Part shown: positions 1-9,272 of the stretch, in pieces
How the letters are laid out: every line of letters begins with the position of its first letter
Numbering within the stretch: position 1 is the stretch's first letter
Source of the DNA: Saprospiraceae bacterium
GTDB taxonomy: Bacteria; Bacteroidota; Bacteroidia; Chitinophagales; Saprospiraceae
DNA: 64,000 nucleotides
Reading direction: 5' to 3'
Assembly: GCA_016717105.1 (NCBI GenBank)
Contig: JADKGF010000007.1
Coordinates: 1-64,000, forward strand
The notes under the pieces: model-generated
Seen by the model: the letters and a program-made list of their open reading frames with translations, nothing else
Told to the model about the DNA's origin: nothing
The model's database searches: none
Translations under genes and position numbers: made by a program

Positions 1-627
1 CAATGCCTGTACAGACATCTGATACAGGGGATGAAGTGCTGCGAATGATGCAAGTGTATCATGTGCGTCACTTACCTATTGTTAATCATGTTCAATTGCT
101 CGGAGTTGTATCTGAAGAAGATGTACTGATTCACGATACTGATGAGGCCGTAGGTACATACAGACTTTCTTTTTTGCGCCCGTTTTGTTTTAGGGATGAT
201 CACCTTTTTGAGGTAATGGCGAAGATGGGCAGATTTAAACTCACTATTATTCCAGTCATTGACAAAGATGAAACCTATCTTGGAGTTATTACCATGGAAG
301 ATTTACTCCAGTATTTCGCAAGTTATTTTTCTTTTGCAGATGCAGGTAGTATTTTGGTTATCGAAACATCAAGAAGCCACTATTCATTGGCAGAAATAGC
401 CCGAATTGCAGAAGCAGAAGATATAAATATTCTAAGTAGTTTTGTACAGAGTATTCCTGATACTCAACGAATAAACATCACATTAAAACTTAATAGGCAA
501 GATATTAGGTCTAAAAGCAAGTTTGGAACGATTTGGGTATGAAGTGGCAGCTACTTATGCAGAGGTCGAATATTCCGATGGGCTCAAGGACAGATATGAT
601 TCGCTTATGTCTTATCTTAATGTGTGA
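1..627 (+). CDS. CBS-domain protein (5' partial, one frameshift)
   Basis: The protein has a pair of CBS motifs (VRHLPIVN...LLGVVSEEDVL and LTIIPVIDKDETYLGVITMEDLL), which usually bind adenine nucleotides. A C-terminal ACT-like region follows. The true N-terminus lies before the window, because the first visible codons already sit inside CBS 1. The first frame stops at 540-542, but the frame starting at 517 continues the family's C-terminus (ASLERFGYEV ... DRYDSLMSYLNV) to a TGA at 625-627. One extra A in the A4 run at 513-516 explains the shift. The function is unknown, and a regulatory nucleotide-sensing role is inferred. Confidence 0.75.
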
Positions 628-682
628 CAAGGATATGGTGTTTTGTGTGTCAATAAAGGCACTTATAGTTAGAATTTCTCAA

Positions 683-2077
683 ATGATTCTAAGAAAAAGC
701 TATTTCCTATTACTCATTTTGTTAGCGGAAATGGGATAAAATAGACTAACTTTGTCATCATAGATCAGTGCATGTACTTAAAGGAATAAGACCAAAAAAT
801 CTGTCGTATTGCAAGAAACAGACCTACATCCTGGTGACACTTTAGCATTGGATGAGTTGGCTACAAGACTGAACAGTAACGAAAAAAGATTGCAAAGTGC
901 TGGATTATTTACACTTGCATCTATCAATGTCAGAAATTGGAATACGGACTTGAATACATGCAATATTGAAATCAAAGTACAAGAGAACTGGTATATTTAT
1001 CCTTATATCATTTTTGAGCTTGCGGATCGAAATTTTAATGTTTGGCGCAAGGAGTTTAATTATTCATTCAATAGAGTCAATTATGGTCTTGCACTTACGC
1101 ACATAAACTTTACTGGGCACAAAGACAAGTTGAAAGCAAAAGTGCAAGCTGGTTATTTAAGGAAGTTGGAACTATCGTATGAGTACCCATATATTTGGGG
1201 AAATTGGGGATTGTCTGCCAATGTTCTTTACACAGAAAGCCGAGAAGTTGCCTACAAAAGTGTAAATAATAAACCGGTTTTTTATAAAAATGAAAATGAT
1301 AAAAAGGTATTTTTTCAGCATAAAGCGAGTGCAACACTACATTATAGAGGTAGTGTACGTTACTTTCAGTCGTTGAGATTAGAATTTATTCAAGCTCGAA
1401 TAGATAGTTATGTAAGTGAATTTTTGAATCCAAATTATTTTGATGATTCCCAAAGCGATTTTAAATATCTTTTGCTTGATTTTGTCTCAAAATATGACAA
1501 TACCTTGTACCCATTATATCCGGTTGGTGGCTATAAAGTAGAATTCAATTTGAGAAAAGAAGGCTTAGGCTTTTTGGGAGATGGTGATAATTCTTGGTTT
1601 ACTTTGATGGGCGAAAAACACACATCCATTTTTTCATCCCTTATTCTAAGCAATAGACTGAAATTCAAGCTTCAACTACAAAAAAATCCAATTTCTTATT
1701 TTCTAAATACCGGCATTGGCTATAGTGATAATGAAATCACTGGTTACCAATTGTATGTATTGGATGGGAAAAGTTTTGTATTGTCCAAAAATACTTTGAA
1801 ACTTAAGGTTTTGGATGATGATATTAAAACATTTAAATTTATGCCCAAGTATTATAAGGTCATGAATACTAAGTTGTTTTTGCGTTTCAATTTTGATATT
1901 GGGATGAGTCATGACCCTGTTTTTGGTGCTGAAAATTCACTTTCTAATACTTGGCAATATGGATACGGTCCGGGGATCGACCTTATTTTATTCAATAACT
2001 TTATGTTGTCCGCTGAGTTTGGTATAACCCGATTTGGTGAAACAGGGATCTTTTTTGACAGTGGATTTAATTTTTGA
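683..2077 (+). CDS. BamA/TamA-like outer membrane protein, damaged 5' end
   Basis: From 788 the reading is continuous: one POTRA-like segment (GDTLALDELATRL...LQSAGLFTLASINV) and then a long beta-rich region ending in Phe (DSGFNF), as in Omp85/BamA-family barrels. The 5' end is broken. A signal-peptide-like start (MILRKSYFLLLILLA, ATG at 683) is in the same frame but is separated by stops at 737-739 and 779-781. The missing strand (NFVIID, then VHVLKG, then NKKTKKS) is readable only by moving through the other two frames between about 735 and 787. That implies about three small indels, and the exact start is uncertain. It probably inserts or assembles outer membrane proteins, but whether it is the main BamA is not shown. 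Confidence 0.65.
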
Positions 2078-2092
2078 TAAGATGTGATTATC

Positions 2093-3504
2093 TTAAATTG
2101 TAATACCCAATTCCTTGGCCTTCTCCATCAGAAATTGATAAGCGGCATCATATTCATTTTCTATAACACCATCGAGTATTGCTTCGCGTATAGCAGTTTT
2201 TAGGAGACCTACTTCTCTGGATGGTGGCAATCGGAATATGCGCATGATATCATCTCCGGTGATCGGCGGTTGCCAATTACGCAGGTGATCTTTGGTCTCT
2301 ACATCTTTTATTTTTTCCGTAAGAAGCTGATAATTTTCCTTGTATTTAAATACTTTCCCTTCATTTTTAGAAGTAATATCTGCTTTGCAAAGGGTCATAA
2401 GATCTTCGATATCTTCACCCGCATCGAATAGCAATCTACGCACTGCAGAGTCAGATACTTTTTCATTTGTCAGTGCGATAGGTCGTAGATGGAGCAAAAC
2501 CAATTTTTGTACATACTTCATTTTCTGATCCGTAGGTAGGCGCATTTTTTTAAAGATTCTAGGTACCATTGCGGCCCCTAATGCTTCGTGGCCATGAAAT
2601 GTCCAACCCAAGGCAAGATCAAATCTTTTGGTTGGTGGCTTGGCAATGTCATGCAAGATAGCCGCCCATCTGAGCCATATATTTTTACTTTCCCTACAGA
2701 CGTTTTCCAATACTTCCAGTGTATGATAAAAATTGTCTTTGTGACCAATATTATTTTTGATCTCTACACCATGTAGTGCTGCCATTTCTGGAAATATTAG
2801 GTGTAATAAACCTGTATCAAAAAGTAATTTAAAGCCGATTGACGGATGTTCAGAAGCTATGATCTTTTCGAGTTCTGTACTGATGCGTTCCCTTGAAATG
2901 ATAGCAATTCTATTCTTGTTTCTTGCGATCGATTTGAGGTTTCTTCTTCTATGAAAAATTCAAGTTGTGTGGCAAATCGTATGGCTCTCATCATCCTGAG
3001 TGGATCATCCGCAAATGTTTTGTCAGGATCCATCGGTGTTCGAATGATCTTATGCTCTAGATCGTAAAATCCATTAAAAGAATCGATAATCTGCCCATAA
3101 TCATCTTCGTTGAGACTCACAGCCAGTGCGTTTATAGTAAAATCACGACGATTTTGATCGTCTTCGAGACTACCATTTTCTACTGCTGGTTTTCTCGAGT
3201 CAGGGCTGTATGATTCTTTTCTCGCGCCAACAAACTCGATTTCTAGGTCTTTGTGCCTTATCATTGCCGTCCCAAATCTTTTATACACGACGATATAGGG
3301 TAGTGGACGTAACTTTGACGCCAATTTTTCTGCCAATGCGATGCCGTCTCCAACACATACTACATCGAGATCTTTGGACTCTCGTGCGAGCAACCTATCT
3401 CTTACATATCCACCTACTACATATACGGGCAAATTCAGCTCTTTTGCAGAAAGCTGGATGAGTTCGAATATCTTTCTTTCGTAATCTTTTATTTTGAAAA
3501 CCAT
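2093..3504 (-). CDS. cca: CCA tRNA nucleotidyltransferase, one frameshift
   Basis: This enzyme adds or repairs the 3' CCA of tRNA. The N-terminal nucleotidyltransferase fold shows VVGGYVRD and DLDVVCVGDG. The GSLEDDQNRRDFTINALAVSL segment and PLRMMRAIRFATQL mark the head and neck. The second part carries an HD phosphohydrolase-like domain (HTLEVL ... AAILHDIAKP). The first frame dies after EEETSNRS. Another frame resumes immediately (NLKSIARNKNRIAIISRERI ... IFPEMAALHG), so one base is missing near 2936-2940. Corrected length is about 470 aa, normal for the Bacteroidota form. The tRNA-Arg gene in this window has no encoded CCA, so a working copy should be required. Confidence 0.88.
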
Positions 3505-3515
3505 GAAAAGATTAT

Positions 3516-4511
3516 TTACACCAATTGAGATGATTCCTGATAATGTTCTTTGATTTCGTCAAGCAGACAATGCAGATTGGAAGGATCCATTTCGGATACT
3601 AAACGTGCTCTGAAATCCTTGATGCCGGGTAGATCTCTAAAGTAATTTGTATAATGTCTCCGCATTTCTACGATACCGATACGTTCTCCTTTCCATTCTA
3701 TACTTTTCATAAGATGTTTTCTGGCTACTTCTACTCTTTCTTCTATCTGAGGCGCTTCTAATATGGTACCATAGTTGAAAAAATGTTTGATGTCTCTGAA
3801 TATCCAAGGATAGCCTATGCTCGCCCTACCTATCATAATACCATCGACTCCATACCTGTTTTTATACTCTAATGCTTTCTGAGGTGAGTCTATGTCGCCA
3901 TTACCGAAAATAGGAATATGAATGCGTGGATTATTTTTGACTTTGCCGATGAGTGTCCAGTCAGCTTCACCTTTGTACATTTGTTTTCGGGTACGACCAT
4001 GAATAGAAAGCGCCTTTATTCCAATATCTTGTAACCTTTCAGCCACTTCTTCTATGTTCAGGGTATTTTCATCCCATCCTAGTCTGGTTTTAACTGTAAC
4101 TGGAAGTGATGTAGATTTTATAACCTTTTCAGTAAGTTTAATCATTTTGGGTATGTCTTGGAGGATGCCTGCACCTGCCATCTTACAAACCACTTTTTTG
4201 ACCGGACATCCGAAATTGATGTCAAGTAATTCAGGATTTGCTTCTTATACTATTTCAGCAGCTCTGCCCATAGATTCTATTTCAGCACCAAAAATCTGTA
4301 CACCTACGGGTCTTTCGCCATCGTAAATGTCCAATTTTTGTCTACTCTTACCAGCATCTCTGATCAGACCTTCTACAGATATAAATTCGGTAAACATGAG
4401 ATCTGCGCCTTGATCTTTACAAACCGCACGAAATGGAGGATCACTCACGTCTTCCATTGGGGCGAGCAATAATGGAAAGTCGCCAAGTTCTGTTTTTCCG
4501 ATTTTTACCAT
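3516..4511 (-). CDS. dusB: tRNA-dihydrouridine synthase, in-frame TAA
   Basis: This is an FMN-dependent enzyme that reduces uridine to dihydrouridine in tRNA. The TIM-barrel start has LLLAPMEDVSDPPFR. The catalytic Cys segment is VCKMAGAG, and KTRLGW, SIHGRTRKQMYKGEADW, IFGNGDI and GIMIGRASIGYPW follow in order. At 331 codons it has normal length, but codon 89 is TAA (4245-4247). The frame is the same on both sides (AEIV-stop-EANPELLDINFGCP), so this is a nonsense codon and not a frameshift. Glu is the likely original residue (one base change from GAA). Either the base call is wrong or the gene is inactivated. Confidence 0.88.
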
Positions 4512-4526
4512 AAAAACTTAAGGGTT

Positions 4527-5129
4527 TCAGAAATTGTAACTGGCTCCAAACCAATATTCTACAATAGAACCTTGGTAATCTCTTGCTTTTTCATTGGCAA
4601 TATATAATAGTTCGATACCAAATCGCCATTTGTCCGTTCCACTCATATATCCCAATCCGAAAAGTGGATAGTTGACATTTTGAGCAGTACTAAACCCACG
4701 ATATATATAACCATCTGGATCCTTACCATATTTCATGAATGCGTATTCCGCTTGAAAATAGATATCATTAGTAATTTTTGCTCTGGCGTGCACAAAGCCA
4801 CCTATATCAAATATTGACGGATCTGGTGCATTTTGTCTAACTTGTTGGTTAAAAAATAACTTAGTACCTCCACCAAAACTAAACCTGTCATGCACTTTAT
4901 ATCCAACGTCCAATTTGGAAGAAATATAAAGCCCATTAAAGAAACCCAAATTACCGAATTTCAACTCGGCATATGTCTTGTCGAGAAACCTTGTCTCATC
5001 GTCAGAGGCTTTTTCCTTATTGGTTTTACTGGTTTTTGAAGTTGTTCTTTTTCGCAATTGAGCCTGACTATCAGTAGGTAAAGCTAAAATTAGTACGAAA
5101 ATGACCATAATAGAAACTAGATGCTTCAT
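4527..5129 (-). CDS. Small outer membrane beta-barrel protein, unknown function
   Basis: The 200-aa protein begins with a clear signal peptide (ILALPTDSQAQ) and a basic Ser/Thr/Lys linker at about 25-45. Alternating hydrophobic strands follow, and the protein ends in Phe (WFGASYNF), as outer membrane barrels do. It starts 15 bases from the end of dusB on the same strand. No specific family was recognised. A transport or structural role in the outer membrane is only an inference. Confidence 0.6.
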   Translation of the reverse strand: MKHLVSIMVIFVLILALPTDSQAQLRKRTTSKTSKTNKEKASDDETRFLDKTYAELKFGNLGFFNGLYISSKLDVGYKVHDRFSFGGGTKLFFNQQVRQNAPDPSIFDIGGFVHARAKITNDIYFQAEYAFMKYGKDPDGYIYRGFSTAQNVNYPLFGLGYMSGTDKWRFGIELLYIANEKARDYQGSIVEYWFGASYNF

Positions 5130-5151
5130 ACAATTTATATTTTTGAATAGG

Positions 5152-5159
5152 CAAAATTA
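5152..5159 (-). promoter_or_regulatory. Putative -7 box for the small barrel gene
   Basis: On the minus strand this reads TAATTTTG, matching the Bacteroidetes -7 consensus TAnnTTTG, 22 bases upstream of the ATG at 5129. No convincing -33 TTTG was found. Confidence 0.45.
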
Positions 5160-5302
5160 CTTAAATCTACGTATAAAAAGGATATTAATCACTAATTTAA
5201 CACAACATTATAGCCATGTCACATGATCAACAATTGCATTTGCTTGTTGAAGTGAAATACTTTGCCTATGTTAATATCAGATATTGTCTTCGATAAACTT
5301 GT

Positions 5303-5971
5303 CTATATTTTTTTGGTTCCAAATACCAACAATAAATCGTTAGCTTCAAATTGATAGACAGAATGAAGTACACCATGGACATTTCTTTCCAAGAATTGAC
5401 TGCCTAGATAGTTTTTCCTTTCGATTTGCTTGATTACAGTAACGATATGTGCTTGATATTTTTTCTTGATATCTAAATCGCCCAAAGTCATTCCTACGAT
5501 TTTTTGTGGGATTTTAACTTCCACTATCTCGAATTCGCCATGAAGATCCATAGATTTGACAGCGCCTTTGACCATGATTCTATTGGCAAGTTCGTGGGCA
5601 TATTCGCCTTCAGGCTCTATGATTTCATCAATTTGCATGGCTTCCAAGACAGTTTTGTGAACAGGAGTAAGAGACCTTGCAATGATTCTTCCTTTAAAAT
5701 GTTTCTTTATCAATGCAGTGGTCGTGATGGAAGCTCCTACATTCTCACCGATCGCAATTACTACAATATCACTGTCATCTACAGGTAAGTGATTTATAGC
5801 TGATTCATCACTTGTGTCAAGACCGATGACATGAGGTACTTTCCTTTGTATCGCTTCGACTTTTGATGGATTTTTATCAACTCCAAAAACTTCATGTCCA
5901 TCTTGGGTAAGGGCTATTGCTAAGTTACCACCAAAGTTTCCCAACCCAATAACAATGATTTTCTTTCTCAT
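5303..5971 (-). CDS. ktrA: KtrA/TrkA-type potassium channel regulatory subunit
   Basis: This cytoplasmic ring-forming protein gates the K+ pore encoded just upstream. The N-terminal RCK_N Rossmann fold has VIGLGNFGGNLA and the ribose-binding acidic residue in GVDKNPSKV. An RCK_C domain occupies roughly residues 135-220. At 222 aa it is a single-repeat KtrA form, not the double-repeat TrkA. It lies 15 bases after the pore gene, so the two are probably co-transcribed. Confidence 0.88.
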   Translation of the reverse strand: MRKKIIVIGLGNFGGNLAIALTQDGHEVFGVDKNPSKVEAIQRKVPHVIGLDTSDESAINHLPVDDSDIVVIAIGENVGASITTTALIKKHFKGRIIARSLTPVHKTVLEAMQIDEIIEPEGEYAHELANRIMVKGAVKSMDLHGEFEIVEVKIPQKIVGMTLGDLDIKKKYQAHIVTVIKQIERKNYLGSQFLERNVHGVLHSVYQFEANDLLLVFGTKKI

Positions 5972-5986
5972 AAACCGTGAACTAAA

Positions 5987-7771
5987 TTAATTGATAAATA
6001 CATTTTCTTTTGGATAGTAAGGTTGACATCCTTTCTCGTCTTCAAAAATCATACTAAATAACCCAATCAGGAAGGTAAGAAAACTCACTCTACCCAAAAA
6101 CATCAACATGATCAAAGTTATATGACTGAAATCCAATAATTTTGGTGTAATACCGACACTCAACCCTACAGTAGAGTACGCTGATATACATTCGAATAGG
6201 ATATCTTTGAATAATAATTCTGGTTGCATAAATGAAATAAGGAATGTACCAAAACTTATCGCAAATATTGACAGTAAGATAACGGCATTTACTTGATTTA
6301 CTGCAGATACAGGAATTTCTTTATTTCTAACTATTATTTTTTCTCTACCTCTGATTTGATTCCATAGATTGATAAGTGCTACTGCAAATGTTGTGGTCTT
6401 GATACCACCACCAGTAGAACCAGGAGAAGCTCCGATCCACATTAATGCCATGGTAAGCATGATGGCTGGTAAGCCTAATTCTGCCATATTTACATTGTTA
6501 AATCCTGCTGTTCTCGGCGTAGTAGAATTGAAGAATGATACCATTATTTTACCGAAAAAGCTATGATCTTTCAAGGTTCCATTATATTCAGAAATCATAA
6601 ATAAAGCGGTACCTGCCATCAATAAAATTGATGTAGTGATTAAGATAATTCTGCTATTTGTAGAAGTTCTTGTCAGTTCCTTTTTATATTCAATACCTAA
6701 AATTCTGATTTTTGAAAGCTTGTGCAGAAAAAAGTTTTTGAACTGTAAATAATGGTTGATCATAACTGAATAGCCAAGTCCTCCTGAAATAATTAGCCAA
6801 GCAATCAAAGTATGAAAGAAATAATTGTACCGAACAGATTCTTCATAGAGTGAGTTGCTTAATGTTGAAAATCCACCATTACAAAATGCAGAAACTGAAT
6901 GAAATAATGCAAAAAATGCAGGGTTTTCTGTTACTCCTTCTTTTCCTAATATAGAAAAGTAAATTAATATAGCACCAATAGATTCTATTAGTAATGTCAA
7001 AAATATAATCTTAAAAAGCGTACTAAAAGTATTGTTGTTGTCTAGCTCCTTGATCATATCACTCACCATCATCCTATTGCGGAAAGTAGAAGATGACTTG
7101 AATACTAAAGCAAATATGTTGGTTACAGTAAGAACGCCTAAACCACCAAGTTGTAGTAGAATAACAATGATGGATTGTCCAAATAAGGTGAAATCTTTAC
7201 CGGTATCTAAGATGGCTAATCCTGTAACAGTCACTGCACTTGTTGAAGTAAATAGCGCTTGTACAAAAGTGACATTTTTGTATGAGGCAGCTGGCAGCAT
7301 GAGCATGAAAGTGCCGAAGAGTATTAAAAAAATAAAACTCAACACAAATAGTAGTGCTGGATGCAAATTGGTATTTCCTAGGCTGGCAATTTTGAAAGAA
7401 ATGGCAATAAATCCCACAAAAACAGCTAAAAACAAACGATATCCTTCTACATCAAAAGTTGAATTAAGCATACTTGTCAGCCAAAAAAATGACATAAAAA
7501 GGTATGCAGCGGTTATAACTAAAAAAATAAATCTAGCAACTTTTATGACCATGTTATTTGTAGTAAGAAACAAAAATAAGCTCATCAAAAATGTAAAAAC
7601 ACTAAAGACCAGATTTAATGGCTTATATACATTTAGAAATTCATCCTGCCTGAAATATGAAAATCCAGTATGTAGAATTTGAAATAATATGATTAGCAGA
7701 GCTAAACCAAAGATAAAGTTTGTGGCGTGTTTGAAGTTTTTTTCGCCATACTCACAAAATGTTTTGACCAC
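5987..7771 (-). CDS. ktrB: KtrB/TrkH-type potassium uptake pore
   Basis: This inner-membrane K+ transporter subunit has four pore-loop repeats with the selectivity Gly: TSAVTVTGLAILD, SAFCNGGFSTLSN, SPGSTGGGIKTTT and SAYSTVGLSVGI. At 594 aa it is longer than classical KtrB (about 450 aa), because of several extra N-terminal membrane segments before the first repeat. The partner ktrA follows on the same strand. Intact and high confidence. Confidence 0.9.
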   Translation of the reverse strand: MVKTFCEYGEKNFKHATNFIFGLALLIILFQILHTGFSYFRQDEFLNVYKPLNLVFSVFTFLMSLFLFLTTNNMVIKVARFIFLVITAAYLFMSFFWLTSMLNSTFDVEGYRLFLAVFVGFIAISFKIASLGNTNLHPALLFVLSFIFLILFGTFMLMLPAASYKNVTFVQALFTSTSAVTVTGLAILDTGKDFTLFGQSIIVILLQLGGLGVLTVTNIFALVFKSSSTFRNRMMVSDMIKELDNNNTFSTLFKIIFLTLLIESIGAILIYFSILGKEGVTENPAFFALFHSVSAFCNGGFSTLSNSLYEESVRYNYFFHTLIAWLIISGGLGYSVMINHYLQFKNFFLHKLSKIRILGIEYKKELTRTSTNSRIILITTSILLMAGTALFMISEYNGTLKDHSFFGKIMVSFFNSTTPRTAGFNNVNMAELGLPAIMLTMALMWIGASPGSTGGGIKTTTFAVALINLWNQIRGREKIIVRNKEIPVSAVNQVNAVILLSIFAISFGTFLISFMQPELLFKDILFECISAYSTVGLSVGITPKLLDFSHITLIMLMFLGRVSFLTFLIGLFSMIFEDEKGCQPYYPKENVFIN

Positions 7772-7919
7772 TTGACATTAAATTTTGAAATTGAAAAACC
7801 AACTCCTAAAAATTGCAGCACAAATGTAAATTCATATTTGGAATTTAAAACTAAATATTTCTTTTTTTTTAATAATTATATTTAAACTTCAACTAAGTTA
7901 TATTTTATTTGTTTTTGGG

Positions 7920-9206
7920 TCACTCTTGTAATAGAACAATAAATGCGCCTTTATAACCCAAATTTTTAAGTTTTTCTCTTGCGATCTCAGCCGATTCACG
8001 GCTTATAAAATCTCCAACCAAGTACTTATTGACATCTTTTTGGTTTACCAATGACAATTTGCCTATTTTTCTTAATTCTGGTGTATCCAAGTCAGCAGTT
8101 TCATTCTTCAATGCCGCAATTTGAACCTTGTAGTATATTGTTGGTTTGTTCTCTGCATGGGAAATTTTCTGATTACCATTTGCAGTCTGAGTTTTGGCAG
8201 ATTCTTTTTTCGATCCTTCAGTACTTGTATTTTTTGTCGATTTAGTGGATGATGTTACCACATCATTCGTTTGTTCGATTCTTTGTTCTGTCGGTGTTAC
8301 TTGATTGTTTTGATTGTTTTTATAAAATGCACCGATAGCCTTGAGTAATGCATCAGTTACAGCTTGTTGTCCTTCATCTGACATGAGATATGCTTCTTCA
8401 GCTTCATTGCTCAAGAAACCTGCTTCTACCAATACCGCAGGCATACTCGCTCTTCGCAAGACGGCAAATCCGGCCTGTTTTACTCCACGACTTTTGCTCA
8501 TGTGCGATGCAGCAAACTGCGCTTCGATATCTGCTGCCAATTCTATACTTTTATCCAAATAGTTGTTCTGAAACATTGACATGATAATGTGGCCCTCAGG
8601 AGAATTGGGATTGTAGCCATCGTAATTGGCTTCAAAATTTGATTCCAATAGTATAGAAGCATTTTCGCGTTTGGCTACTTCAAGGTTTTCACCAGCACGA
8701 TGAAGCCCCATTACAAATGTCTCAGTGCCTCTTGTTTTCGGACTGCTTATATAATTACAATGGATGGATATGAAGAGATCTGCATTTTGCTCATTAGCAA
8801 ATTGGATTCTGCGGAATAGAGGAATGAATACATCGGTAGTCCGTGTTTGAATCACTTCGATTTCGGGATACATTTTTTGAATCATATCTGTCAATTTTAT
8901 GGACATCTTGAGTACCAATTCTTTTTCTGTTGAATTTTTTCCAACTGCTCCTGGATCGTGACCACCGTGACCTGCATCGATAACCACTTTAAAATTCTTT
9001 TTCTTTTCAGCAACTGATGCCAATGTCTGAAATAATTCTTCATTATTATTTTCCAGACTCACTACACCATAATTGTTCTTTGGTGCGTTTAATATAACTT
9101 TAACATTTGATGCGTACAACGTTGATGATATATAATACGTTATCATCATGAAGATGAGAATGATTCTTAAGATTGTTACGTTCTTTTGAACAAAATTTGA
9201 TACCAT
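7920..9206 (-). CDS. N-acetylmuramoyl-L-alanine amidase with SPOR-like C-terminus
   Basis: This zinc amidase (Amidase_3) cleaves peptidoglycan stem peptides. Motifs are VVIDAGHGGHDPGA (first Zn His), the KELVLK Glu, SIHCN, and the catalytic Glu in PAVLVEAGFLSN. An N-terminal membrane/signal segment is at about 10-30. A low-complexity Thr/Ser/Lys linker leads to a SPOR-like C-terminal region (YYKVQIAAL ... YLVGDF ... AREKLKNLGYKGAFIV) that should bind denuded glycan at the septum. The ATG at 9206 is chosen over 9236, because a -7 box at 9234-9241 would put the transcript start downstream of 9236. Confidence 0.85.
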   Translation of the reverse strand: MVSNFVQKNVTILRIILIFMMITYYISSTLYASNVKVILNAPKNNYGVVSLENNNEELFQTLASVAEKKKNFKVVIDAGHGGHDPGAVGKNSTEKELVLKMSIKLTDMIQKMYPEIEVIQTRTTDVFIPLFRRIQFANEQNADLFISIHCNYISSPKTRGTETFVMGLHRAGENLEVAKRENASILLESNFEANYDGYNPNSPEGHIIMSMFQNNYLDKSIELAADIEAQFAASHMSKSRGVKQAGFAVLRRASMPAVLVEAGFLSNEAEEAYLMSDEGQQAVTDALLKAIGAFYKNNQNNQVTPTEQRIEQTNDVVTSSTKSTKNTSTEGSKKESAKTQTANGNQKISHAENKPTIYYKVQIAALKNETADLDTPELRKIGKLSLVNQKDVNKYLVGDFISRESAEIAREKLKNLGYKGAFIVLLQE

Positions 9207-9211
9207 TGGTG

Positions 9212-9219
9212 TATTTTTG
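9212..9219 (+). promoter_or_regulatory. Putative -7 box for lptD
   Basis: TATTTTTG matches TAnnTTTG. It lies just upstream of the opposite-facing amidase start and about 53 bases before the lptD TTG start, so it overlaps the divergent amidase promoter zone. Confidence 0.4.
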
Positions 9220-9233
9220 TGAATTTGAAAATG

Positions 9234-9241
9234 CAAATATA
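9234..9241 (-). promoter_or_regulatory. Putative -7 box for the amidase gene
   Basis: On the minus strand this reads TATATTTG, matching TAnnTTTG, about 28 bases upstream of the ATG at 9206. It decides the start choice for the amidase. Confidence 0.5.
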
Positions 9242-9272
9242 ATAATTATTTATAATATATAGTGTAAAATAC

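Noticed and set aside
533..739. 68-aa ORF between the CBS gene and the BamA-like gene
   Set aside because: Its first half is a shadow of the CBS 3' end; only its last 18 residues look like the signal peptide of the next gene, so it is not an independent gene.
5227..5250. Hairpin TCAACAA/TTGTTGA downstream of ktrA
   Set aside because: AT-rich 7-bp stem with no T tract; not convincing as a terminator.
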